64,000 bases of DNA, from positions 1 through 64,000 of IMG/VR virus record IMGVR_UViG_3300028809_000012. The stretch is one strand, 5' to 3'. A program made the translations under genes and the position numbers. The notes below the pieces were generated by a model. It had not been told where the DNA came from, did no database searches, and was given only the letters and a program-made list of their open reading frames with translations. Below are positions 22,573-30,258 of this stretch, one piece after another; the stretch's first letter is position 1, and every line of letters starts with the position of its first letter. This stretch comes from a virus.

Positions 22573-22908
22573 ATGAGCGAGACGACCACGCTGCGGTTCG
22601 AGGGAGCGAGCGACGACACGTTCGGCTGGCAGCAGGACGAATACGACAACTGCGCCAGCGGGCGACCGATCGTGTGGGAGGTGAGGACGCCGGACGGAGC
22701 GGGGCTGCACGTCTGGGGGATCTACGGGGCCGACGCGCCGGTGCGCATCGCATGCTGGACGGTGGGAGTGCAGCAGCTGAACGAGGACGTTCCGATGCCG
22801 GACTGGCCCGTCCGTCTCGAAACCGCGACGAACGGATACTCACCCGTGCTGGTGATCGAGGTCCCGTCCGAGGACGTGGCCGTGCGGTGTCTCAATGCCA
22901 ACGCCTGA
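22573..22908 (+). CDS. Hypothetical protein with MSETTT start (111 aa)
   Basis: The 5' region and first codons nearly match those of 16701 (GGCAGGCGACGAG then ATGAGCGAGACGAC), but the rest differs: a beta-rich protein (VWEVRTPDGAGLHVWGIYGA, APVRIACWTVGVQQLNE). Function unknown. It shows that one initiation cassette has been joined to unrelated coding sequences. Confidence 0.6.
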   Translation: MSETTTLRFEGASDDTFGWQQDEYDNCASGRPIVWEVRTPDGAGLHVWGIYGADAPVRIACWTVGVQQLNEDVPMPDWPVRLETATNGYSPVLVIEVPSEDVAVRCLNANA

Positions 22909-22918
22909 CGCACAGGGC

Positions 22919-23203
22919 ATGACGATGAGCGAGACGACGACGACGGAGGAGCGGGCGCCGAAGCCCCTGACCGCACTTCAGCAGACGGTCGTGGATCTGT
23001 TTGAGTGCTGCCCGGATGGGTGGGTCGAGGACCGCGACGGGCGGTGGTGGTTCAAGCACGGGCCGGCCGGGTCGTACGTGCGCGTGGACGGGCGGGCGGT
23101 CTACACACTTCAGCAGCGAGGCGTGCTGGCGAGTAGACCCCATTCATCGCGTCCGGGGGCAGCCCTCTGGCGGTTGAACCCCTCGCGGGTGCCCTCTCGA
23201 TGA
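22919..23203 (+). CDS. Accessory protein with MTMSETTT start (94 aa)
   Basis: ATG 22919; the leader GGCATGACGATGAGCGAGAC matches that of 19207. The body has a helix (LTALQQTVVDLFECCPDGW) and a small winged fold-like part (DRDGRWWFKHG, SYVRVDGRAVYTLQQRGVLA), so it may be a degenerate winged-helix domain. Function unknown. Confidence 0.55.
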   Translation: MTMSETTTTEERAPKPLTALQQTVVDLFECCPDGWVEDRDGRWWFKHGPAGSYVRVDGRAVYTLQQRGVLASRPHSSRPGAALWRLNPSRVPSR

Positions 23204-23532
23204 GCGCCGCGGCGGCGGGGCAGGAGCCTATCGCATGGATGGTAGAGATCCTGTGGAATGGCGAACCCTCCAGCGAGCGCGCACACCTCTACCGGAGAGG
23301 GCCGGAGGCGGACCGCATTATCGAACAGTACCGGACGTGGGACGGGGATCTGACCGCCCGCATCACCCCGCTCGTCGCCGCCGATCCGCAGCGGGACCAC
23401 GACCTCACGTCGCTGGTGGCGGAGCTGGCGGCGCTGCCCACGCTCGGGGAGTGGCAGGCCGCGCCGGGCGGGGACATCAACTCGCGCCTCGACGCCCTGA
23501 TCCTCCGCGCCCGCACCCTGATGGGAAAGTAA
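23200..23532 (+). CDS. Accessory protein with ALILRARTL end (110 aa)
   Basis: ATGA overlap with the previous gene. The N-terminal 50 residues (EPIAWMVEILWNGEPSSERA, ADRIIEQYRTWDGDLTARI) form a small beta-rich domain like that of phage proteins annotated DUF-type ligand pockets. The C-terminus LVAELAALPTLGEWQA, then LDALILRARTLMGK is the shared cassette. Function unknown. Confidence 0.6.
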   Translation: MSAAAAGQEPIAWMVEILWNGEPSSERAHLYRRGPEADRIIEQYRTWDGDLTARITPLVAADPQRDHDLTSLVAELAALPTLGEWQAAPGGDINSRLDALILRARTLMGK

Positions 23533-23555
23533 ACCAGAAGGGCTGGGCTTCTGGT
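23533..23555 (+). terminator. Hairpin after the accessory operon
   Basis: ACCAGAAG (23533-23540) and CTTCTGGT (23548-23555) form an 8-bp stem with a seven-base loop just after the stop codon. No long T-run follows. Confidence 0.5.
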
Positions 23556-23580
23556 CTACCCCAAAATCAACACACACACT

Positions 23581-23637
23581 ACGCTCTCCGGGTAGCGAGG
23601 CGACCGCCAGCCGCGGCGCCGTCCACCCGGAGAGCGT
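23581..23637 (+). other. Hairpin in the portal leader
   Basis: A 13-bp inverted repeat (ACGCTCTCCGGGT at 23581-23593, ACCCGGAGAGCGT at 23625-23637) encloses a GC-rich 31-base loop immediately upstream of the portal start, which lacks a Shine-Dalgarno. It could control translation or be a terminator ahead of the structural operon. Confidence 0.5.
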
Positions 23638-23643
23638 CCTTCC

Positions 23644-25941
23644 TTGCACGAGCACAACGACCTCACCACGCCCGTAGGCGACCACGGCCCGGCGCCGTAC
23701 CCCACCGTGCTGCCCGGCACGCGTGACTGGAACGACAATGCCCGCCGCTCCTACGCCGCGTACCTGACCGCGTTGTGGGACGAGCAGACGCAGTACCTCC
23801 GCCCGCTCCATCTCGCGTGGCAGCAAAACCTGCTGTTCCTGGTGGGGCAGCACTGGCACCGGCTGGGACGGGACGGCTTCCGGGTAGACCGCACCGATCC
23901 GCTCTGGAAGCTGAAGCCCACCTACAATCTCTGCCTCCCCTTCTACAACACGTATCTGGCCAAGGTCACGAAGACGCGCCCAGCCACGCAGGTGGTGCCG
24001 GCGTCGTCCGACCCCAAGGACATGAAGGCGGCGCAGCTCGGGGATGACCTGATTGAAGCCAAGTGGACGGAGCTGAAGGCGGCTCGCCGCTACCGCCATT
24101 TCTGCGGCTGGACGATCCTCACGGGCAACGGCTACGCGCTCCCCTTCTGGAACCCCCGCGCCGGCCGCATCAAGCGGCTGGAGGCGGAGATGGAGTGCCC
24201 GGTCTACGAGGCGGACGGGGTCACGCCGCTGCTGGTGGAGAGCGAGGACGAGCCGGGGATGCTGGTCCCGGCCACCGAGATCCTGACGGTGCCCTACGAC
24301 GCGGAGGGCGAACCCATGCTGGGCGAGGATGGGCGTCCGCGTCCGGGGGCCAAGGCGCACGTGGTGGAGGAGGGCGAGGTGGACTTCCGCGTCTACTCGC
24401 CGTTCCAGGTGCGCGTCAACCCGGAAGCTACCTGCGACGAGGACGTGACGTGGTTCATCGTCACGGAGCCCATGAGTCTGCGCGAGATCGCGAAGCGCTG
24501 GCCGGAGGCGGCGGCCAAGGTGCAGGCGGAAGACCTGTCCACGGTCATGGGGATTCTCTCCACCCTCAGCGGCATGCTGGACGGGCGACTGAGCGACGGC
24601 AGCGAGTTCGGCGTCTCGCCGCGGGACGAGCGGCAGAAGAGCCTGCCACGGGCGCTGGTGAAGTTCTACTACGAGAAGCAGTGCGCCGACTTCCCGGAGG
24701 GGCGTCACTGGGTGAGCGTGGGCGACGTGCTGCTGGAGGAGCCGCAAGATCTGCCGGACGGCCTGTTCCGCCTGATCCACACGCAGGACATCATCGTGCC
24801 CGGCCGCTACCACGGCATGAGCAAGCTGGAGGCGGCGGTCGCGATCAACCGGGAATACAACGAGCTGTCCGCCCGCATCGCGGAGCACCATCGACTGTTC
24901 GCCAACGGCAAGTACGCGGTGCCCAATCAGGCGGGGATCAAGAAGGGCACCTTCACCACGGAGCCGGGCGAGGTGGTGCGGTACACCTACCCGTACAAGC
25001 CGGAGCCCATGCCGGTACCGGCGCTCCCCGCGTCCGTGTATCAGGAGCGGGAACGCCTGCTGGTAGACTTCGAGCGGGTGACGGGGATGCGGGCGGTGTC
25101 GCAGGGCGGGACCACGGGCGGGGTGACGGCTGGCATTGCCATCATGCAGCTTCAGGAGGCAGACGACGCGGACCTTGGTCCCTTCCTCGCCTCCGCGGAG
25201 GAAGCGGTGGCGGACCTTGCCGGTGCGTGGCTCATCCTCATCAAGAACAACTACACGGACGAGCGGCTGTACTACGCCGCGGGGCCGGATCGCCGCTACA
25301 TGGTGCAGAGCTTCCGCGCCTCCGACCTGGAGGGCGCGGTGGACGTCATCCCGCAGGCGGGGAGCAGCCGGCCGGGGAGCGAGGTTGCGCGGCAGGCGGT
25401 TATCATGGATCTGGCGCAGCGCTTCCCCGTCCTGTTCAACGACCCGGAGACGGGGCGGCCCGACCCGGCCCGCTTTGCCCGTGCGCTCCAGCTCGGCGGG
25501 CTGGAGGCGGCGTACGAGTCGGAGGACGGCGACGTGGCCGAGGCCATGCGCATCGAGGAGCAGATCAGCCTGCTCGGCGGCATGGACGGGATGGACGACC
25601 CCACGGAGCTGGTTATCCCGCAGCCGTGGCAGAACCTCGCCGTGCACTACCGCCAGCATCGACGTACGCTGGCCGGCGCTGAGTGGAAGGAGTGGCCGGA
25701 GGAAGCGCAGATGGTGTTGCAGCAGCGCTTCCTTGCGGTCAAGGCTGCCATCGACCAGCAGCGCATGCAGGAGGCCATGATGCTGGCCGGAGGCGCGCCC
25801 GGTGGCATGCCGCAGGAGGGCGAGGGCGCGCAGGGTGGCCCGATGTCCGGCATGGGTGCCGCGCTGGACCCGTTGGGGGCCGAGGCGGACATGCTGGAGC
25901 AGGGGCTTGAAGATGCTGCGGGAGGCGGGCTGTTGAACTGA
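23644..25941 (+). CDS. Portal protein
   Basis: A 765-aa protein, the size of P22-like and other podovirus portals. Features include LAWQQNLLFLVGQHW (about 58-72), PTYNLCLPFYNTYLAKVTKT, a wing region with YSPFQVRVNPEATCDEDVTW, the stem-like helix KLEAAVAINREYNELSARIA and C-terminal helices ending in a Gly/Met-rich barrel tail. It forms the dodecameric DNA gate on the head, docking the terminase of 17216. The start is a TTG with no clear ribosome-binding site; an internal GTG near 23707 is an alternative. Confidence 0.85.
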   Translation: MHEHNDLTTPVGDHGPAPYPTVLPGTRDWNDNARRSYAAYLTALWDEQTQYLRPLHLAWQQNLLFLVGQHWHRLGRDGFRVDRTDPLWKLKPTYNLCLPFYNTYLAKVTKTRPATQVVPASSDPKDMKAAQLGDDLIEAKWTELKAARRYRHFCGWTILTGNGYALPFWNPRAGRIKRLEAEMECPVYEADGVTPLLVESEDEPGMLVPATEILTVPYDAEGEPMLGEDGRPRPGAKAHVVEEGEVDFRVYSPFQVRVNPEATCDEDVTWFIVTEPMSLREIAKRWPEAAAKVQAEDLSTVMGILSTLSGMLDGRLSDGSEFGVSPRDERQKSLPRALVKFYYEKQCADFPEGRHWVSVGDVLLEEPQDLPDGLFRLIHTQDIIVPGRYHGMSKLEAAVAINREYNELSARIAEHHRLFANGKYAVPNQAGIKKGTFTTEPGEVVRYTYPYKPEPMPVPALPASVYQERERLLVDFERVTGMRAVSQGGTTGGVTAGIAIMQLQEADDADLGPFLASAEEAVADLAGAWLILIKNNYTDERLYYAAGPDRRYMVQSFRASDLEGAVDVIPQAGSSRPGSEVARQAVIMDLAQRFPVLFNDPETGRPDPARFARALQLGGLEAAYESEDGDVAEAMRIEEQISLLGGMDGMDDPTELVIPQPWQNLAVHYRQHRRTLAGAEWKEWPEEAQMVLQQRFLAVKAAIDQQRMQEAMMLAGGAPGGMPQEGEGAQGGPMSGMGAALDPLGAEADMLEQGLEDAAGGGLLN

Positions 25942-25942
25942 G

Positions 25943-25984
25943 GAAGCGCAGGCCGCCTACATGGATGTAGGCGGCCTGCGCTTC
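25943..25984. terminator. 20-bp perfect hairpin between portal and array 2
   Basis: Arms 25943-25962 and 25965-25984 are perfectly complementary with a two-base centre. It ends rightward transcription after the portal. In the leftward direction it lies 14 bases beyond the last repeat of array 2, so it may define the 3' end of a leftward guide-RNA transcript. Confidence 0.7.
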
Positions 25985-25997
25985 GTTCTTCGCAGTT

Positions 25998-26482
25998 GGG
26001 TGACTCCAACGCTACGGCTCGTTCAAGGACAGAAGGGTGGCTTCCCGGACACGGCTCGTTCTGGTCAATCAGGGTGAGTTAAGTGGCACGGCTCGTTAGA
26101 GGGCACCGGATTACTCGTTTGCGCTAGGCTCGCTAGTCTGCTACGGGTTACTCACAGCTCGCACGGCTCGCTCTAGTAGCGTCGGGTGTATCGTGAACCA
26201 CGGCTTGCTAGTCGATGACGGGTGTCTCAAAAACGCTGGCTCGCTCTTTATCCAAAGGGTTACTCGTTCGCTGCGGCTCGTTCCTGCAATACGGGCGTCT
26301 CTGAAATTTCAACTCGCTTCGATACGACGGGTGGCTCCTATACTTCGGATCGTTCCCTTTTTTCGGTTTGCTTTGGATACGCCGACTCGCTGGGGTACCA
26401 CGGGAGACTCGTGCCGTTACGGCTCGCTTCGACCTACGGAGATGACCTTGGCATGGTGGCACACTTCGGTGAAGGTTGACTC
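25998..26482 (-). repeat. TIGR-like array 2 (about 12 units, leftward polarity)
   Basis: Read on the given strand the repeats are complements of array 1: GGGTGACTC-type at 25998, 26035, 26072, 26108, 26145, 26184, 26220, 26257, 26293, 26329 and 26402, and CGGCTCGCT/CGGCTCGTT-type at 26015, 26052, 26089, 26126, 26164, 26201, 26237, 26274, 26310, 26346, 26383 and 26420. Same-type starts are 36-39 bases apart, mostly 36-37. The segment after the B-type copy is mostly 8 bases (caacgcta, cccggaca, aagtggca, gtgaacca), the other 10-11 (caaggacagaa, ctggtcaatca, agtcgatgac). At 26364 a B-type copy is replaced by an A-like CGGTTTGCT, and copies decay toward 26438-26482. All variable segments differ. 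Confidence 0.85.
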
Positions 26483-26489
26483 CAGGGCC

Positions 26490-26789
26490 ATGACTGAATC
26501 CGACTACAACAACGACCTGCGTGTCCCTCGCTGGGTGCTTGCCTTCATCCTCCCGGCCATGGGTGTGTTCGTGGCCGTGGCGCGCACCGAGTATCGCACC
26601 AACGAGAACGAGGCGGATACTCAGCGCCTCCGTACCGACATGGAACGCGCCCTGGATGCGCAGAACGCGCTGGACCGGAATTATGAGGCCCGCTTCTCCG
26701 ACATGGAGCAGCAGATCCAGTGGCTCTGCGCCCAGCGCGCCCGCGACGACCAGGAGTCCGGCCGTCAGGGCGCGGGAACCTGTCCCTGA
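26490..26789 (+). CDS. Membrane-anchored coiled-coil protein between two arrays
   Basis: The ATG at 26490 gives 99 residues; the upstream in-frame ORF is array sequence and not coding. A membrane span (VLAFILPAMGVFVAVA, residues 15-30) is followed by a charged helix (TQRLRTDMERALDAQNALDR) and a short Cys-containing end (QWLCAQRARD). The layout suits an inner-membrane spanin or XhlA-like lysis accessory protein, but no partner is visible. It is the only gene between arrays 2 and 3, and it points against them. Confidence 0.6.
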   Translation: MTESDYNNDLRVPRWVLAFILPAMGVFVAVARTEYRTNENEADTQRLRTDMERALDAQNALDRNYEARFSDMEQQIQWLCAQRARDDQESGRQGAGTCP

Positions 26790-26792
26790 CGG
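26762..26792 (+). terminator. Hairpin at the end of the 26490 gene
   Basis: CCGTCAGGG (26762-26770) and CCCTGACGG (26784-26792) form a 9-bp stem with a 13-base loop; the stop codon lies in the second arm. No T-run follows. It could stop rightward transcription before array 3. Confidence 0.5.
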
Positions 26793-26816
26793 CCATTGGT
26801 GACGCTGCATGCTTCC

Positions 26817-27030
26817 GGTGGCCTCAACTGCTTAGACTCGCTGCCCTTCGCTGGGTGAATTGGGGTCCTACGGCTCGCTCGCTGCCTTCGGGTGACTCAC
26901 TAGAATACGGCTTGTTCTGCACTCGGGTGACTACCGTTACTCAACTCGCTTAGACCATACCGGGTTGCTCGTACGTCACGGCTTGCTCTTATATGATTCG
27001 GTTGTCTTTCCACTGTCGGCTCGACAGTGG
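26817..27030 (-). repeat. TIGR-like array 3 (about 6 units, leftward polarity)
   Basis: B-type copies (GGTGGCCTC, GGGTGAATT, GGGTGACTC, GGGTGACTA, GGGTTGCTC, GGTTGTCTT) start at 26817, 26853, 26890, 26925, 26962 and 27000; A-type copies (AGACTCGCT, CGGCTCGCT, CGGCTTGTT, CAACTCGCT, CGGCTTGCT, CGGCTCGAC) at 26834, 26871, 26908, 26942, 26979 and 27017. The promoter-proximal A copy sits inside a perfect 9-bp hairpin CCACTGTCG-gct-CGACAGTGG at 27010-27030. A leftward promoter lies immediately to the right (27034-27061), so leftward transcription would begin at this hairpin. Confidence 0.82.
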
Positions 27031-27033
27031 TTC

Positions 27034-27086
27034 AATCTAATCCCTATATGCCGTAAGTCAAGAGCAAAGGGTATCGACCAAAAACA
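27034..27086 (-). promoter_or_regulatory. Leftward promoter for arrays 3 and 2, with shared upstream element
   Basis: On the minus strand TTGACT (complement of 27056-27061) and TAGATT (complement of 27034-27039) are spaced 16. Upstream of the -35 is TGTTTTTGGTCGATAC (complement of 27071-27086), an element also found before the leftward promoters at 36340 and 45183. Transcription would start next to the hairpin-bearing end of array 3. Confidence 0.7.
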
Positions 27087-27203
27087 GTTTGTCGTACATC
27101 CTCACCCACGAGGCATCCACAGTCACCAGTTTCCACCCCGTTCCCGCAGCACGGTCCACCTCTGGTCCCTGCGGCACAATCATCCGGCACAGAGGCACCA
27201 CAG

Positions 27204-28337
27204 ATGAGCGACATGCAGGGCACGTCCATCCCCGACGACATCTTCGACCGTCATTTCGGCGGCACCGAGGAAGCGGACACGGTGGGCGACGAGACGGGCA
27301 TCATCCTGAACGACGACGCGGACCTGACCGTGGAAGGCGACACGGACGACCTGGAGGCGCCGGGCGACGGCCTGGGCGATCTGGAGTCCGACGCAGACGA
27401 CGGCACCGGGGACGACGGCGCGCTGGGTGAGGAGGCGGACGAGAGCGAGGAGTCCGAAGGCGACCGCGACGACGCGAGCCATGAGGAGGACGACCCCTTC
27501 GACCGCAAGGAAATCGACGCCATCACCGACCCCAAGGCGCGGGCGGTGGCGGAGAAGGCGTACAAGAGTCTGGTGCGGGACTATACCCGCAAGACGCAGG
27601 AGGTGGCGGAACTGCGCAAGTCGGCGGAGCGCGAGGTGTCCACTGCCCGCGCCTTCCAGACCGAGTACGAGCAGTTCATGGCCGACCTCGCCACGCCCGC
27701 GGGAGGAGAGCACTTCCTTCTGACGGTGGCCGACGCCAAGCCGGAGCTGTTCACCGAAACAGTGTTGGTGGATCTCGGTCTGCGCAACCCGGAGCTGCTG
27801 GCCGCCGCCTTGGACCGGGTGCAGGAGCTTTCCGACGATCCGCGGGCGCGCCGGGTGTTCGACGGCGAACGCTCCATCGCCATGCAGAACCATCGTGAGG
27901 GGCAGACGCGGGCCACGCAGCAGCGGGTATCCGAGCAGCGGGTTGCGGAGACAGTGCGCAGGCTGGTGCAGGACGAGGCGGGCAAGCTGGGCGTGCGCAA
28001 GGCGGAGTCCATCGAGATCGTGCAGGACTCGGTGGACAACTTCCTTCGCAGGGCCGCGGCTGCCGGGACGAAGGTGGTCGCGGCCGACGTGCGGGCGCAT
28101 GCCGCCAAGGTGGCCAAGCGGCTGGCCGGGGAGCGCAGGGACGCCGCCAAGGCCCAGCAGGCGGCGGACCGCAGGGCCCAGCAGGAACGGGTGCGCAGGA
28201 CGGCGAAGATGGCCGGAGCCCGCCGCACCACACCGCCCAACACCGCGGCTCCGGGCGGGCGCAAGGCAGAGTGGGTGCGCCCGAAGCGCGAGAATGACGT
28301 GATCGACAGCATGGTCGATCGTTTCTTCGGAGACTGA
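27204..28337 (+). CDS. Capsid scaffolding protein
   Basis: A 377-aa protein between portal and major capsid genes. The first 95 residues are very acidic (runs of D/E/G), then a helical body (KEIDAITDPKARAVAEKAYK, LRKSAEREVSTARAFQ) and a basic C-terminus (RAQQERVRRTAKMAGARRT, then VRPKREND). Acidic N-terminus, coiled middle and basic helix at the end are typical of scaffolding proteins, whose basic tail binds coat protein during prohead assembly. No protease domain is visible. Confidence 0.75.
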   Translation: MSDMQGTSIPDDIFDRHFGGTEEADTVGDETGIILNDDADLTVEGDTDDLEAPGDGLGDLESDADDGTGDDGALGEEADESEESEGDRDDASHEEDDPFDRKEIDAITDPKARAVAEKAYKSLVRDYTRKTQEVAELRKSAEREVSTARAFQTEYEQFMADLATPAGGEHFLLTVADAKPELFTETVLVDLGLRNPELLAAALDRVQELSDDPRARRVFDGERSIAMQNHREGQTRATQQRVSEQRVAETVRRLVQDEAGKLGVRKAESIEIVQDSVDNFLRRAAAAGTKVVAADVRAHAAKVAKRLAGERRDAAKAQQAADRRAQQERVRRTAKMAGARRTTPPNTAAPGGRKAEWVRPKRENDVIDSMVDRFFGD

Positions 28338-28405
28338 ATGCGGCGCCTTGGCATCCTGCCGGGGACGCCTGAACGCAAACGAACCAGAGCAGGAGTCACA
28401 CGCCC

Positions 28406-29674
28406 ATGGCAGGACGCCAGGTAATCTATGACGACGCGGGTGCGGCAAGCACCATCGCCGCCTTCCTGAAGGAGGACTACGTCGTCAACGAGATCCGCAA
28501 CCTCGTCAACACGAGCACGGAGCTGCTGTCGCGGATCAAGACCAAGCCCACCGATGTGGGCCTGAACTGGGTGGAGCCGCTGAAGACCGCCACTGCGCAG
28601 GGTCACGGAGCGCGGGCGGAGAACGGAGCCCTCCCCAACCCCGGCTTCGGCCGGTATGACCGCATCACCGGCTACGTGAAGAGCCTCTACGGCTCGTTCT
28701 ACATCACCGGCCAGTCCATCGCCGCCACCAAGGGGAGCCGGGCCACCTTCAAGGCCGCGCTGTCGCAGGCGTTGGACGACACCAAGGAGGGCTACCGGCT
28801 CTCCAAGCAGCGGCAGAGCTGGGGCGATGGCAACGCCATCCTCGCCACGGTGGACGGCGCGGTGACGGCCTCCACGACGGTCCCCGTCTCCGACCCCTAC
28901 GGGCTTACCTACGTGCAGGCGGACCTGGAGGGCTGGGAGAAGGTGATGTGTCTGAAGGAGAACATGGAGGTGTGGTTCGCCACGGCTGCCGTCTCCCGCA
29001 CCATCACCGCCGTGGACGAAAGCGCCGGCACCATCACCGTCAACACGGCGGTCACGCTCACGGACGGCGAGGAGATCCAGCTCGGTTCTTCTTCGACCAA
29101 CCGCAACGACGGGAACGAGCTGACCGGCGTCTCCGGCTTCGTCACGGACACGGGCAACTACTTCAACCTGTCGCGCACCGGCCGGGCGGTGCTCCAGTCC
29201 ACGGTGGTGGACTACACCGCGGCGCCGTACAACAGCGACCCGATCCTGCTGGAGAGGGCGATGCGGGCCACCAACTCGGCGCTGTTCCGCAAGGCCACGG
29301 ACCAGAGCGGGCTGGTCGCGTTCTCGAACACGAACGTGCACGACACGCACGTCAACAACCTCGTGAGCGAGCGCCGGCAGGTGAACCCGATGGAGCTGAA
29401 GTCGGGGCAGGACGCCATCGAGTACGGCGGCAAGCCGCTGGTGAAGGACAAGGACTGCCCCCCGCAGCGCATGTACTGGCTGCGGATGGATGATGTCTTC
29501 TTCCGTCAGATGGGCACCTCCGGCTGGATCGACGACGACGGCAACATCCTGCACCGCGTCACGACCGGCGAGGGGCGCGTGCACGCCTTCACGGCCGACT
29601 GGTGCGAGCACGTGGAGATGGTGACGCGTGCGCCGGCCAATCACGCGGTGATCGAGGGCATCACCCGTACGTAA
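28406..29674 (+). CDS. Major capsid protein
   Basis: A 422-aa protein with the composition and motifs of a HK97-fold coat protein of the P22/N4-gp56-like type: IRNLVNTSTELLSRIKTKPT, AQGHGARAENGALP, FYITGQSIAATKG, then RQSWGDGNAILATV and a beta-rich insertion (TTVPVSDPYG, TITAVDESAGTITVNTAVTL). It follows the scaffold at the expected place and a hairpin follows its stop, consistent with high expression. Confidence 0.85.
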   Translation: MAGRQVIYDDAGAASTIAAFLKEDYVVNEIRNLVNTSTELLSRIKTKPTDVGLNWVEPLKTATAQGHGARAENGALPNPGFGRYDRITGYVKSLYGSFYITGQSIAATKGSRATFKAALSQALDDTKEGYRLSKQRQSWGDGNAILATVDGAVTASTTVPVSDPYGLTYVQADLEGWEKVMCLKENMEVWFATAAVSRTITAVDESAGTITVNTAVTLTDGEEIQLGSSSTNRNDGNELTGVSGFVTDTGNYFNLSRTGRAVLQSTVVDYTAAPYNSDPILLERAMRATNSALFRKATDQSGLVAFSNTNVHDTHVNNLVSERRQVNPMELKSGQDAIEYGGKPLVKDKDCPPQRMYWLRMDDVFFRQMGTSGWIDDDGNILHRVTTGEGRVHAFTADWCEHVEMVTRAPANHAVIEGITRT

Positions 29675-29680
29675 ACAGTA

Positions 29681-29719
29681 CCCGCAGGGCTGTCCAAGGT
29701 ATTCGGATAGCCCTGCGGG
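29681..29719 (+). terminator. Hairpin after the major capsid gene
   Basis: CCCGCAGGGCT (29681-29691) pairs with AGCCCTGCGGG (29709-29719), extended inward by GTCC/GGAT to about 15 bp with a nine-base loop. No strong T-run; may attenuate read-through from the capsid gene. Confidence 0.6.
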
Positions 29720-29745
29720 ATCACCTGTTACAGTTAATCAACGTC

Positions 29746-30258
29746 ATGCTGCCGGCCAGCCTGAACATCAAAGACGTAGAGCGGGAGATCATCGGTCCGC
29801 ACATCGACCATGATTTCCGCCTTGCTCCTCCGGATGGGGTAGCGCAGGCGCTTCGGAGCCACAAGCCCACGTTGCGCCTGCTGTTCAACCGGCGCGGTCG
29901 CATCATCCCGCACAAGTCGGGCAGCTACGACGCCAACGGCGAGCCCCGCCGCATCGAGTACGAACCACGCTGGGAGTTGTGGGACACCGACCGTGGCGGC
30001 CATGATTACCTTGTTATGGTGCTCCGCGACGAGGACGACAACTACCGGGAGCCGGGGATGTGGGTCGTGGAGCGCGTCAAGCGTTTCGACCCCGCCCGCT
30101 TCCGCGGCCCGATGGAATGGTCCGCTTACGTGAACGCCTACCAGCAGAACCGGCGGGACGTGCACGCGGCGGATTGGGACGGCTTCGTGGACTTCGCGGC
30201 CGACTACTGCTGGCGGATGGGCCATCCCATCGCCAACCCCCTGCAAATCGCATCCTGA
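29746..30258 (+). CDS. Hypothetical virion-module protein (170 aa)
   Basis: ATG 29746. The product has IKDVEREIIGPHIDHDFRLA, LLFNRRGRIIPHKSG and WELWDTDRGGHDYLVMVLRD. Its position just after the capsid gene suggests a head-completion or minor head protein, but no family is recognised. It overlaps the next gene by one base. Confidence 0.6.
   Translation: MLPASLNIKDVEREIIGPHIDHDFRLAPPDGVAQALRSHKPTLRLLFNRRGRIIPHKSGSYDANGEPRRIEYEPRWELWDTDRGGHDYLVMVLRDEDDNYREPGMWVVERVKRFDPARFRGPMEWSAYVNAYQQNRRDVHAADWDGFVDFAADYCWRMGHPIANPLQIAS

Noticed and set aside
23110-25659. 849-aa leftward ORF opposite the portal gene
   Set aside because: Antisense shadow of a high-GC gene; Arg/His/Leu-rich, no family features, no leader or promoter.
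25998-26482. CRISPR array
   Set aside because: CRISPR repeats are 23 bases or longer and of one kind; here two 9-base repeats alternate with 8-11-base segments, and no Cas gene is present.
26193-26489. Coding sequence upstream of the 26490 start
   Set aside because: The open frame is array 2 read as protein (regular 12-residue periodicity) and has no ribosome-binding site.
27071-27086. Rightward late promoter element before the scaffold gene
   Set aside because: The element does lie upstream of rightward genes at its three places, but in each case good -35/-10 boxes are on the opposite strand at a constant distance, so leftward use explains it better.
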